Shown here: one piece after another, positions 26,762 through 35,145 of the stretch
Layout of the letters: each line of letters begins with the position of its first letter
Position numbering within the stretch: the stretch's first letter is position 1
Source of the DNA: an uncultured Saprospiraceae bacterium
GTDB lineage: Bacteria > Bacteroidota > Bacteroidia > Chitinophagales > Saprospiraceae
Reading direction: 5' to 3'
Length of the DNA stretch: 46,100 nucleotides
NCBI GenBank assembly: GCA_938028705.1
Contig: CALIZI010000132.1
Coordinates: 1 to 46,100 of the forward strand
Notes under the pieces: generated by a model
Seen by the model: only the letters and a program-made list of their open reading frames with translations
Told to the model about the DNA's origin: nothing
Database searches by the model: none
Position numbers and translations under genes: made by a program

Positions 26762-27982
26762 TTACTTTCTAACATGCCCTTTTCCATAAATAAACCATTT
26801 ATTGGTCATCAATTGTTCCAAGCCGAGTGCGCCCCGATGGTGGAGTTTTTCGGTACTGATGCCGAGTTCTGCACCGAGTCCTAATTGTCCGCCATCGGCA
26901 AAGCGGGTGGAGGCATTGTGGAAAACATGAGCAGCGTCAACGTCGTTCATAAATTGCGTTGCGATCTCGTCATTTTCAGTCATAATCGTTGCTGAATGTC
27001 CGCCGGAGTGTCGGTTGATTAATCGGATAGCTTCGGGCATAGAATCTACTTGGGCGAGTACCATTTTGAGGGCTAAAAACTCTTCATCCCAAATTGCTTT
27101 ATCTTCAAATTTCGGTACATCCGTCAATTCGGAAACAGGCGCATCTGCCAGCATCTCCACACCTTTCTCGCGCAGTGTACTTGTTATTTCTTTTAAAAAT
27201 GCTTTTTTGTATGACAATTCACTGTTAATCAAAACCTTATCCAGCGAATTACAAGCACTGATTTTCTGCGTTTTTGCATTCACTATCACCTTTAATGTGG
27301 CTTCCAAATCCGCATCTGTATGTACATACAAAAAGTTGTTCCCGCGCCCACTTACGATGACGGGAACACGCGCATGTTCGCGTACAAATTCAATCAATCG
27401 CTCTCCGCCACGCGGTACAATCAAATCAGCCGGACAATCAAGATTTTTCAAATATTCCTGCGTCTCGCTGCGGTTAAAATCCAGATAGGTAATCCAATCG
27501 GTACTGACACCTATTTCCCGTAAACTTTGATGCCAAATATCTACCAACAGGAGGTTCGATTTTCGGGCTTCTTTACCTCCTTTTAGCAGTATTTTATTGC
27601 CTGCCTTGAATGCCAATGAAGCCGCCTCAATCGTCACATCGGGGCGCGATTCATAGATGATAAGAATATTGCCAAACGGTACAGCCCTGTTCTCAATTCG
27701 CAAGCCGTCCTCGCGGGTATGTGCATAGCGCACCACACCTGCGGGGTCTGCATCTGCACGTACATCGTGCAAGGATTTTATCATGCCGTCCACCTTTTTG
27801 TCATTGACTTTCAGGCGGTCGCGCATAGATTGGTCATTGCCTGTATAGGCTTCAACTTCCTCACGATTTTGAGCGATAATCACCTCGCGGTTTGTGTTCA
27901 GTAATTCCGCCATACGTGTAAGTACAGCGTTTTTCGTTTCCGTAGAAAGGTGCGTAGAATGGATGGTCAGTTCTTGTAACAT
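26762..27982 (-). CDS. proA: Glutamate-5-semialdehyde dehydrogenase
   Basis: 406 residues. NADPH-dependent reduction of glutamyl-5-phosphate in proline synthesis. Aldehyde-dehydrogenase fold with IYESRPDVTIEAASLAFKAGNKILLKGGKEA in the Rossmann part, LIVPRGGERLIEFVREHARVPVI and the catalytic Cys in ISACNSLDKVLIN. The C-terminal RFADGGQLGLGAELGISTEKLHHRGALGLEQL is the strongest family signature. Glutamate 5-kinase (proB) is not adjacent. It is preceded in the same direction by a four-helix-bundle gene and a 90-bp hairpin gap. Confidence 0.96.
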   Translation of the reverse strand: MLQELTIHSTHLSTETKNAVLTRMAELLNTNREVIIAQNREEVEAYTGNDQSMRDRLKVNDKKVDGMIKSLHDVRADADPAGVVRYAHTREDGLRIENRAVPFGNILIIYESRPDVTIEAASLAFKAGNKILLKGGKEARKSNLLLVDIWHQSLREIGVSTDWITYLDFNRSETQEYLKNLDCPADLIVPRGGERLIEFVREHARVPVIVSGRGNNFLYVHTDADLEATLKVIVNAKTQKISACNSLDKVLINSELSYKKAFLKEITSTLREKGVEMLADAPVSELTDVPKFEDKAIWDEEFLALKMVLAQVDSMPEAIRLINRHSGGHSATIMTENDEIATQFMNDVDAAHVFHNASTRFADGGQLGLGAELGISTEKLHHRGALGLEQLMTNKWFIYGKGHVRK

Positions 27983-27984
27983 AT

Positions 27985-28072
27985 AGTCGGCGGTTTGTCA
28001 GTCCGCAGTCCGCAGTCGGGCGTGAAAATAATACGTACTAACGGACTGCGGACAGAAAAACAGCGGACGGTT
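27985..28072. repeat. Locus-specific inverted repeat between four-helix gene and proA
   Basis: CAGTCCGCAGTCCGCAGTC words on the left and GGACTGCGGAC plus AGCGGACGG on the right. It is GC-rich against an AT-rich background and occupies the gap from the stop of the four-helix gene to the proA start. It could uncouple the two genes. Confidence 0.7.
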
Positions 28073-28414
28073 TTACCCGTAATGCTTCATCACTTTCCGA
28101 ATTAACTCGGAGAGTTCATCGCATTTTTTTATCAATATATCAGCTTTTTCGGATGTGATTTTTTTTAATTTAATACCGGAGCGTATCATAGCGGCAAGGT
28201 CGCCACAATAACCTTTTGATTTTAATAACTTTCGTCTCAATTCCCCTTTATCCTTCTCTTCAAGGCTATGTGCTAAGGCATTGGACAGCATGAGTGCAAC
28301 ACTACAAATTTGGTTTTCAAAATCAATCTCATGCGAGATACCAAAATGTGTGTATATCCGGTCGGCAAGCATACGAGCCTGCTGCCATGCAGTGGTGTGT
28401 TCGGGTGATAGCAT
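28073..28414 (-). CDS. Four-helix-bundle protein (23S rRNA IVS-like family)
   Basis: 113 residues, mostly helical. Features matching the family: AWQQARMLADRIY near the N-terminus, QICSVALMLSNALAHSLEE, LRRKLLKSKGYCGDLAAMIRSGIKLKKIT and ELSELIRKVMK. Relatives are found inside 23S rRNA intervening sequences and scattered in Bacteroidota chromosomes next to unrelated genes. Function is unknown; nucleic-acid binding has been suggested. It lies upstream of proA in the same direction. Confidence 0.85.
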   Translation of the reverse strand: MLSPEHTTAWQQARMLADRIYTHFGISHEIDFENQICSVALMLSNALAHSLEEKDKGELRRKLLKSKGYCGDLAAMIRSGIKLKKITSEKADILIKKCDELSELIRKVMKHYG

Positions 28415-28831
28415 TTTTTATAGAATATCGGATTTTTGAAAATGGCATTTTACAAAGATAAGGCGAATAATATTAAATAGTGAGATTTTTTTAGGTATGT
28501 TGAAATATTGAAACTCAATCTCAGCTACAAGTCCAAAATGACGAATATTGAAAAAATGGAAGTATTCGATTAAAATAGGGAATAGTTGCAAGGCGAATGT
28601 TTTTATGAAAAATGGGTGTCTGAATATTCAAATATCCACTTTAACAAAGGAATTCGCCTTACAACTCGCGTATAATCATTTACCCTAAAAGTTTTACCGA
28701 AATAGGTATATTTTTATTATCTTTAAATTAATTAAATTTATAAATTATTTATTATTAATACAAAAAACATTATAAAATTATTTTAATTAATAAAAAAATG
28801 ACTATATTTCAAATTAATGTGTAATCAACAA
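28415..28831. other. AT-rich intergenic stretch without recognisable gene
   Basis: No open frame with family features and no strong hairpin apart from weak AGGCGAA/TTCGCC pairs around 28450-28665. It lies between divergently transcribed genes, so should contain promoters, but no convincing TAnnTTTG with a -33 box is visible. Confidence 0.5.
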
Positions 28832-29105
28832 CTTTTGATAAGTTTATCTGATTGGTTGACACTTCATACGATATTAATTTTACAAAAAATGTAAGTAACC
28901 CGTTTGGTAAACTTTTCAAGTTTGCTAAACGTGGGTAGAGTACTGAAATTCATAATTAGCTAAAAACCAGCATTTTACTTCTCCGATAGCTATCGGAGAC
29001 CAAACTTTTTGAAGTTTAGCAAACGGAGTATTTAAATTTTATTTTTATTTTTAAAATCAGATTCCAAAAGTGTCAACTACTTTTGCCGTCTGGATAAACT
29101 TGTCC
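28832..29105 (+). repeat. Family D repeat, copy D1, with outer inverted arms
   Basis: Core 28899-29028 (130 bp): CCCGTTTGGTAAACTTTTC at the left end, the palindrome CTCCGATAGCTATCGGAG (28981-28998) in the right half, and GAAGTTTAGCAAACGGAG at the right end. Outside, the left arm 28832-28864 and right arm 29068-29105 are imperfect inverted repeats (GTTGACACTT / AAGTGTCAAC). The element ends about 40 bp before the alpha/beta hydrolase gene and points the same way. Confidence 0.85.
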
Positions 29106-29145
29106 AACTTTTTCTTAATTTTGATGTATATTTTAATTTACCACT

Positions 29146-30051
29146 ATGTCACCACAACTATCAGCTTGGAAAGAAACGGGCGAATACATCACCTACGGGG
29201 CTTTCCGGCATAAAATATTTGTCAAACAAATAGGAAATCCTGACGCTTCTCCACAAAAAACCTTATTGCTTTTACATGGTTTTCCAGAGTCCTCTTATTC
29301 CTATCATGCGATAGTTGATGGCATGTTGGAAGTATTTGACAGAATAATTTTATTTGATATGATAGGCTATGGTTGGAGTGATAAACCCATAGAAAATTAC
29401 GCCTACTCTCTCCTCGCACAAGCCGATACTGCCTTTCATGTTTGGCAACACTTCGGCGTAAAAGGCGGTCATTTACTCGGACACGATATGGGCGATAGCG
29501 TTGCCACAGAAATCCTAACCCGACATGAAAACGGCTTGATGCCTGTATGGTTTTCCGAAGGTTTGCAAAGTGTCACCTTCACCAATGGTGGTATGGTCTT
29601 GGATTTTGCCAAGCTACGAATCACTCAAAAAATCCTCCTTTCCCGATACAATTTTTTACTGCGAAATATTATTACATTCGGCATATTCAAGCATCAAGTA
29701 CAAAGCGCACATGGCAATAAAAATTTATCCGAAGAGGAAATTCAAACACTTTGGCAATCAAATCTGTTGCAAGAAGGACATCGAAAAACCTACCTCACCA
29801 TTCACTACCTGAGTGACCGAAAAAAATTTGAAAAAACACGTTGGCTGCCGGCTTTATCGCAAACCAAACTGCCCGTTCATCTATGTTGGGGCGATGCAGA
29901 CGCAGTAGCACAGGTGGCAATAGCACATTATCTTAAAGAAAATATTTGCACAGATGCCAAACTGACGATTATGAAGGGTTTGGGGCATTTTTGTCAATTG
30001 GGTAGTCCTGAGAAATGGGTGGAATGTGTGAGGGCATTTTACGAAAACTGA
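29146..30051 (+). CDS. Alpha/beta hydrolase with Asp nucleophile (dehalogenase/epoxide-hydrolase-like)
   Basis: 301 residues, no signal peptide. Oxyanion motif LHGFPES (43-49). The nucleophile elbow GHDMGD (112-117) has Asp114 rather than Ser, as in haloalkane dehalogenases and epoxide hydrolases. Catalytic His is in GLGHFCQLGSPEKW near the C-terminus, and the acid is probably in LCWGDADAVA. Substrate not predictable. The gene is bracketed by inverted arms (29068-29105 and 30072-30099) and, outside those, by direct copies D1 and D2 of a 130-bp repeat. This looks like a cassette. Confidence 0.9.
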   Translation: MSPQLSAWKETGEYITYGAFRHKIFVKQIGNPDASPQKTLLLLHGFPESSYSYHAIVDGMLEVFDRIILFDMIGYGWSDKPIENYAYSLLAQADTAFHVWQHFGVKGGHLLGHDMGDSVATEILTRHENGLMPVWFSEGLQSVTFTNGGMVLDFAKLRITQKILLSRYNFLLRNIITFGIFKHQVQSAHGNKNLSEEEIQTLWQSNLLQEGHRKTYLTIHYLSDRKKFEKTRWLPALSQTKLPVHLCWGDADAVAQVAIAHYLKENICTDAKLTIMKGLGHFCQLGSPEKWVECVRAFYEN

Positions 30052-30071
30052 CAATCACAATAAATCAACGT

Positions 30072-30263
30072 GACAAGTTCATCCATGTAGTTGACACTTT
30101 ATACGATATTAATTTTACATAAAATATAATAAACCCGTTTGGTAAACTTTTCAAGTTTGCTAAACGTGAGCAGGGTACTAAAGTTTGTAACTATCTAAAT
30201 ATCAGCATATTGCTTCTCCGATAGCTATCGGAGACCAAACTTTTTGAAGTTTAGCAAACGGAG
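30072..30263 (+). repeat. Family D repeat, copy D2, with left outer arm
   Basis: Core 30134-30263 in the same orientation as D1, palindrome at 30216-30233. Left extension 30072-30120 shares GTTGACACTT and ATACGATATTAATTTTACA with D1. No right outer arm is seen. It begins 20 bp after the hydrolase stop and ends 66 bp before the next gene. Confidence 0.85.
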
Positions 30264-30329
30264 TATTTAAATTTTGTGAATTTTCTCTATGTTGGAAAGA
30301 CATTACGAATCAACGAATCACGACACATT

Positions 30330-31547
30330 ATGAATAAAGAATTTGACATCATCGTATGGGGCGCATCCGGTTTTACGGGCAGACTGGTTGCTGAATATCT
30401 ATTCAAAAAATACGGCGCAAACGATACCGTAAAATGGGCAATGGGCGGAAGAAACCAAACCAAGCTCGAACAAGTCAGAGCCGAAGTAGCCGACGAGTCC
30501 GTGCCTTTAGTTATTGCAGACAGCAATGACGAAGCCACGCTCAATGCAATGGTACAAAGCACCAAAGTCATCTGCACCACCGTAGGACCCTATGCCAAAT
30601 ACGGTTCAAAATTGGTCGCTGCCTGCGTAGCGCACCAAACCGATTACTGCGACCTCACCGGCGAAGTACAATGGATACGCCGCATGATAGACCAACACCA
30701 CGACACCGCCGCAGCCAATGGCACTAAAATCGTCCACACCTGCGGTTTTGACTCCATTCCCTCGGATATGGGCGTGTATTTTATGCAAAAAGAAGCCCAA
30801 GCACAAACCGGACAAGGCATCAAACACATCAAGATGCGGGTCGGCGGGGCGAAGGGCGGTATCAGTGGCGGCACCTATGCTTCTTTGACTAATGTGCTGG
30901 TCGAAGCTGAAAAGGACAAAAGCATCTATGCCATGTTACTCAATCCCTACGGCTTAAATCCCAAAGGCGAGGATAGCGGACCCGACCAGCCCGACCTTCA
31001 AAAAGTGGTCTATGACAAGACGGCTCAAAGCTGGATATTTCCCTTCATCATGGCGGGTATCAATACCAAAGTCGTCCGCCGGAGTCATGCACTTGCGGGC
31101 TATCCTTACGGCAAAGATTTCCGATACGATGAAGCGATGATGAGCGGCAAGGGTATCTCGGGCAGACTGAAAGCCATAGCCGCTACATTGCCATTGGGTT
31201 TGCTGATGTCTGCCAAACCGGATTCATTCCTCAAAAAAATGATAGATAAACGACTCCCCAAACCCGGCGAAGGACCTAACAAAGCCGCCCGCGAAGCAGG
31301 TTTTTATAATCTCAAATTCTTCAATATACTGGAAGATGACACTGTGATACTTGGTAAAGTGACCGGCGATATGGACCCCGGCTATGGCTCTACCTCCAAA
31401 ATGCTGGCGGAAAGTGCAATTTGTTTGGCAAAGGACGATATTCCTGACCTCGGCGGTGTGCTTACGCCTTCCCTAGCTATGGGCGATGCGCTGTTGAAAA
31501 GACTTCAAGAGAATGCGGGGCTTGGGTTTTCGTTTGATAGAACATGA
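30330..31547 (+). CDS. Saccharopine-dehydrogenase-like NAD(P)-binding oxidoreductase
   Basis: 405 residues from the ATG at 30330 (MNKEFDIIVWGASGFTGRLVAEYLFKKYG). A longer frame from 30276 adds 18 residues of repeat-derived sequence and is rejected. Rossmann motif GASGFTGRL, then TTVGPYAKYGSKLVAAC, YCDLTGEVQWIRRMID and THCGFDSIPSDMG-like blocks typical of the saccharopine-reductase/trans-acting enoyl-reductase family. Substrate unknown; relatives act in lipid metabolism. It follows repeat D2. Confidence 0.88.
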   Translation: MNKEFDIIVWGASGFTGRLVAEYLFKKYGANDTVKWAMGGRNQTKLEQVRAEVADESVPLVIADSNDEATLNAMVQSTKVICTTVGPYAKYGSKLVAACVAHQTDYCDLTGEVQWIRRMIDQHHDTAAANGTKIVHTCGFDSIPSDMGVYFMQKEAQAQTGQGIKHIKMRVGGAKGGISGGTYASLTNVLVEAEKDKSIYAMLLNPYGLNPKGEDSGPDQPDLQKVVYDKTAQSWIFPFIMAGINTKVVRRSHALAGYPYGKDFRYDEAMMSGKGISGRLKAIAATLPLGLLMSAKPDSFLKKMIDKRLPKPGEGPNKAAREAGFYNLKFFNILEDDTVILGKVTGDMDPGYGSTSKMLAESAICLAKDDIPDLGGVLTPSLAMGDALLKRLQENAGLGFSFDRT

Positions 31548-31651
31548 ATATTTAATCGTGTTCCTTTATTTACAGGTAATTTGCACCTCACCACAAATTT
31601 CCATATCTTAGCAAAGAGGATGCAATAAACATCGTGTAAAATACAATCATT

Positions 31652-31996
31652 ATGGTAGATTATTCCAACATAATAGAAAATAAGACTAATTCGTCGGGTA
31701 AAAAAGTCGTGGTCATTCCGTTGGAAGAATGGGAAAATATCCAACAAGATATGAAAGAACTGGAGGAATACAGAGCAATGAAATCCGGTGAATTGGAGAA
31801 AAAAATATCAAAGAGTTTTTCATCAAAATCACCTGATATTCGCGAAGCTATCGTAGAAATCGAAGAAAATGTAGATTACGAGCGTATTTTATCCGAACAA
31901 AATTACCAAGCAATCACCTACGAAAAATTCCGCACACTTGCTGATGATATTGAATGGGAACATTCATTAGATGAAATGCTTGCCGCACTGGATTAA
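31652..31996 (+). CDS. Probable antitoxin of a decayed VapBC-type locus
   Basis: 114 residues, acidic. The segment GKKVVVIPLEEWENIQQDMKELEEYRAMKSGELEKK resembles the dimerisation and helix region of Phd/YefM-type antitoxins. The C-terminal half (AITYEKFRTLADDIEWEHSLDEMLAALD) is helical and acidic, as expected for toxin wrapping. Immediately downstream is the C-terminal piece of a PIN-domain VapC toxin. The antitoxin assignment rests on this pairing and on the short motif, so it is moderate. Confidence 0.55.
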   Translation: MVDYSNIIENKTNSSGKKVVVIPLEEWENIQQDMKELEEYRAMKSGELEKKISKSFSSKSPDIREAIVEIEENVDYERILSEQNYQAITYEKFRTLADDIEWEHSLDEMLAALD

Positions 31997-32018
31997 AACC
32001 TAAAAAACGCTTCGATGA

Positions 32019-32186
32019 ATTACCTTTTGGACTGCAAGAAATATGGGTAAAAACGATATGTGGATTGCCGCCACTGCCAGCGTTTACGGCTTAACATTGC
32101 TCACCACCGACAAGGATTTCGACCACCTGAAAGATGAATTTGTGCAATTAGAGTTTATCAATGTAGAAGATTTTAAGATAAGCTAA
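32019..32186 (+). pseudogene. Truncated VapC-like PIN-domain toxin
   Basis: An in-frame stop (TGA 32016-32018) is followed by ITFWTARNMGKNDMWIAATA and then SVYGLTLLTTDKDFDHLKDE, ending at the TAA at 32184-32186. KNDMWIAATA...TTDKDF is the C-terminal signature of VapC PIN toxins, including the third and fourth acidic residues. The N-terminal two-thirds, about 80 residues with the first catalytic Asp, is missing, so the toxin cannot be active. Only the 47 residues from ATG 32043 could still be translated. Confidence 0.75.
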
Positions 32187-32214
32187 AAGCCCTTACAATC
32201 CCCCACCAATTTCC

Positions 32215-32222
32215 TATCTTTG
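32215..32222 (+). promoter_or_regulatory. Probable Bacteroidota -7 box for thrA
   Basis: TATCTTTG followed by CAACTTTCG, 82 bp before the thrA ATG. Good TAnnTTTG match; no obvious -33 box. The leader then contains repeated CTCGCAACT words but no recognisable amino-acid attenuator peptide. Confidence 0.45.
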
Positions 32223-32303
32223 CAACTTTCGTAAACGAGTGCCGAGCATAGAGCAATGCGAAAAAACTCGCAACTCGCAACTCGTAACTCGCAACTCAAA
32301 TAC

Positions 32304-34769
32304 ATGAAAATATTAAAATTCGGAGGCTCGTCCGTAGCTACGGCGGAGCGTATTCAGGGAGTGGTAGAGATATTAAAAACCTACAAAAAGAAGCGGCGCA
32401 AATTTGCGGTGGTCGTATCGGCATTGGGTCGTATGACGGGCGTGACGGGTACGACTGACCTTATCATTGAAATGACCGAACTGGCGCAAAAAGGTGATGA
32501 GCGATACTTGGATTTATTGAAAGAATTTAAGAAGCGACACAAAGTCGCGGCGCGTACTTTGCTGCAAGACAAAAAGCGATTGTCGGTAGTTGAGGACGAC
32601 CTCAAAGGCAGTTTTAAGGAAATGGCGAACTTGCTCAAAGGTGTCTTTCTCGTCAAGGATGTCTCTAAGCGCACGATGGATTATTTGCTGAGTTTCGGAG
32701 AGCGCAACTCGGCGTATTTATTGGCTAATGCCTTGACAGAAAATGGATTAAAAGCCGAATATCTGGATGCTCGTAAAGTCGTGACCACCAACGATGATTT
32801 TGGTGCGGCAAAGGTTGATTTTGGAAATACGACCAAAAATATCCAACATTATTTCAAGAAAAAAACTGCCGTACAAGTCATCACAGGTTTTATCGGTGCT
32901 ACCGACGAAGGCATCACGACCACGCTCGGACGCGGCGGTTCGGACTATACCTGTGCGATATTTGCGGCAGCATTGGATGCCAAAGAAATCGAAATCTGGA
33001 CAGATGTAGATGGCGTGATGACTGCCGACCCACGCAAAGTTCCCGCCGCTTTTTCGATTGATAAAATGACCTACTCCGAAGCAATGGAAATGACCCACTT
33101 TGGCGCAAAGGTCATTCACCCGCCCACGATACAACCCGCTTTGCACAAAAAAATTCCGATACGCATCAAAAACACCTTCAATCCCGACTTTCTAGGCACA
33201 CTCGTAGGCGAAGAATCCGGCACCGACGACAATCCGATTAAAGGTGTAACTTCGGTATCGAATGTCGTGCTGATTACGCTGCAAGGCAGCGGCATGATTG
33301 GTGTAAAAGGAACTGCCGCAAGGTTATTCAACGCATTGGCAGCGAAGGAAATAAACATTATCCTTATCACACAAGGCTCTTCAGAATATTCGATTACATT
33401 TGCCATTGCGCCCGATGATGCCCGACGTGCGATTAGCGCAATTAAAAGCGAATTTAAATACGAAATACAAGCCGGATTAATAGAAACGCCAAAGGCAGAG
33501 ACCAACCTTTCTGCAATAGCCGTTATCGGAGAAAATATGTGTTCGCGTCCGGGAATTTCGGGGCAGGTATTCAATGCGCTTGGCGTGAATGGTGTCAATA
33601 TCGTAGCTATCGCGCAAGGCTCATCAGAGTTCAATATTTCGGCGATTGTGAGCAAGGAGGATGAGATAAAAGCCCTCAATGCCGTCCACGAAGCCTTCTT
33701 TTTGTCGGATACCAAAACGCTACATTTATTTGTCGTCGGGGTGGGTTTGATTGGTGGTACTTTGATGGAGCAAATTAATAATCAAGCAGCTTATTTGAAG
33801 GAAAAACGTGGACTCGAAATTCGTATTGTCGGCTTGTCGAATAGCACAAAAATGTTATTTGACGAAAAAGGTATTGATTTAAATAATTGGAAAGAAAATC
33901 TTGATAAAAAAGGCGAAAAAGTCAGTATTAGTCGCTTTGTCGATACCATGAAATCACTGAATTTACGCAATAGTATTTTCTTGGATAATACAGCAAATAA
34001 AGATATTCCAAAGCAATACGAAGAAATTTTGGATGCGAGTATTTCCGTTATCACGCCCAATAAAATTGCGACTTCATCTGCGTATAAAGATTATATACGA
34101 TTAAAAGAATTGGCACGAAAACGTGGTGTAGGTTTTATGTATGAAACCAATGTCGGTGCGGGTTTGCCGGTGATTAAGACCTTGAGTGATTTGATAAATT
34201 CGGGCGATGAAATTCTAAAAATTGAAGGCGTACTGTCAGGTTCTTTGTCGTATATTTTTAATAATTTCGTAGCAGACAAACCATTCAGCGATGTGGTCAA
34301 AGCCGCCCAATCGCTCGGCTATACCGAACCCGACCCGCGCGAAGATTTGTCGGGTGCAGATGTCCGCCGAAAAATCCTCATTCTTGCCCGCGAGACCGGA
34401 CTTGAAATGGAATCTAAAGATGTAAAAGTCGAAAATATCCTTCCGAAACCTTGCGTGACTGCCAAGACGGTTCCGCAATTTTTCAAAGCCTTAGAAAAAG
34501 CCGACCCACACTTCAACGACCTCCTCGACAAAGCCGCCAAGCAAAACGGTGTCCTTCGCTTTATCGCTAAATTGGAAGACGGCAAAGCAAGCGTCAGTCT
34601 GCAAGTGGTGGACGAAAATCACCCATTTTATTCCCTCTCCGGTAGCGATAATATGATTGTATTTACAACGGCACGGTATCGTGAGCGTCCGCTTGTGGTG
34701 CGTGGTCCGGGTGCAGGTGCAGAGGTGACGGCTGCGGGGGTTTTTGCGGAAGTGATTAGTTTGGGATAA
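32304..34769 (+). CDS. thrA: Bifunctional aspartokinase / homoserine dehydrogenase
   Basis: 821 residues from the ATG at 32304 (MKILKFGGSSVATAERIQGV). An upstream frame from 32256 is encoded by CTCGCAACT repeats and is rejected. Catalyses the first and third steps from aspartate to threonine and methionine. The aspartokinase domain (about 1-290) has KFGGSSVA, GFIGATDEGITTTLGRGGSDYT and the DPRKVP motif. Two ACT domains (about 310-450; SGMIGVKGTAARLFNAL, MCSRPGISGQVFNAL) probably bind threonine. The homoserine dehydrogenase domain (about 460-820) has VVGVGLIGGTL, YETNVGAGLPVIKTL and LSGSLSYIFNNF. A MITE-like element with duplicated target follows at the stop codon. Confidence 0.97.
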   Translation: MKILKFGGSSVATAERIQGVVEILKTYKKKRRKFAVVVSALGRMTGVTGTTDLIIEMTELAQKGDERYLDLLKEFKKRHKVAARTLLQDKKRLSVVEDDLKGSFKEMANLLKGVFLVKDVSKRTMDYLLSFGERNSAYLLANALTENGLKAEYLDARKVVTTNDDFGAAKVDFGNTTKNIQHYFKKKTAVQVITGFIGATDEGITTTLGRGGSDYTCAIFAAALDAKEIEIWTDVDGVMTADPRKVPAAFSIDKMTYSEAMEMTHFGAKVIHPPTIQPALHKKIPIRIKNTFNPDFLGTLVGEESGTDDNPIKGVTSVSNVVLITLQGSGMIGVKGTAARLFNALAAKEINIILITQGSSEYSITFAIAPDDARRAISAIKSEFKYEIQAGLIETPKAETNLSAIAVIGENMCSRPGISGQVFNALGVNGVNIVAIAQGSSEFNISAIVSKEDEIKALNAVHEAFFLSDTKTLHLFVVGVGLIGGTLMEQINNQAAYLKEKRGLEIRIVGLSNSTKMLFDEKGIDLNNWKENLDKKGEKVSISRFVDTMKSLNLRNSIFLDNTANKDIPKQYEEILDASISVITPNKIATSSAYKDYIRLKELARKRGVGFMYETNVGAGLPVIKTLSDLINSGDEILKIEGVLSGSLSYIFNNFVADKPFSDVVKAAQSLGYTEPDPREDLSGADVRRKILILARETGLEMESKDVKVENILPKPCVTAKTVPQFFKALEKADPHFNDLLDKAAKQNGVLRFIAKLEDGKASVSLQVVDENHPFYSLSGSDNMIVFTTARYRERPLVVRGPGAGAEVTAAGVFAEVISLG

Positions 34770-34773
34770 AGTC

Positions 34774-35038
34774 AACCTGTGCGATTAAAATAAGTTGAGA
34801 CTTGCAAATCGACTTTTTACGATAAAGGTACGTTAGTACCGACCCTGTTTGTAGCAAAATAATCCCCAAAATCTCCTAAGTTCCATAGGAACGGCACTGT
34901 TTGTACGCATAACAGTGTCGGTGCTATGCACCTTTGTAGGTTTTTGCTTGGATTTTTGCTACAAACAGGGCCGATGCTAAAGCATCTTGAACGGCATAAA
35001 ACGGAATTCTACTGCCCACTATTTTAATCGCACAGGTC
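34774..35038. mobile_element. MITE-like palindromic element with TIRs and 10-bp target duplication
   Basis: Perfect 18-bp terminal inverted repeats ACCTGTGCGATTAAAATA (34775-34792 and 35020-35037). Internally there is a second inverted pair CCCTGTTTGTAGCAAAA (34843-34859 with 34954-34970), the hairpin GGTACGTTAGTACC (34827-34840) and CACTGTT/AACAGTG. The direct repeat GGATAAAGTC flanks it at 34764-34773 and 35039-35048, as expected for a target duplication. No transposase inside, so it would need to be mobilised in trans. The left duplication includes the thrA stop codon. Confidence 0.8.
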
Positions 35039-35086
35039 GGATAAAGTCGTCAGTACAGTTTTTTAGGATTTTTCAATAAAAAAGAT

Positions 35087-35094
35087 TAATTTTG
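35087..35094 (+). promoter_or_regulatory. Possible -7 box for the AAA ATPase gene
   Basis: TAATTTTG 52 bp before the ATG, matching TAnnTTTG. No clear -33 element. Confidence 0.4.
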
Positions 35095-35145
35095 CTTAAT
35101 ACAATCAGCATTTTCTAACAAAAACCCATTAACACATTAAGCAAA

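Noticed and set aside
30276-30329. Upstream start for the saccharopine-reductase-like gene
   Set aside because: The added residues come from repeat-adjacent DNA and precede a perfect Rossmann N-terminus at 30330.
32215-32303. Threonine attenuator or riboswitch before thrA
   Set aside because: No leader peptide rich in Thr/Ile codons and no recognisable aptamer; only CTCGCAACT word repeats.
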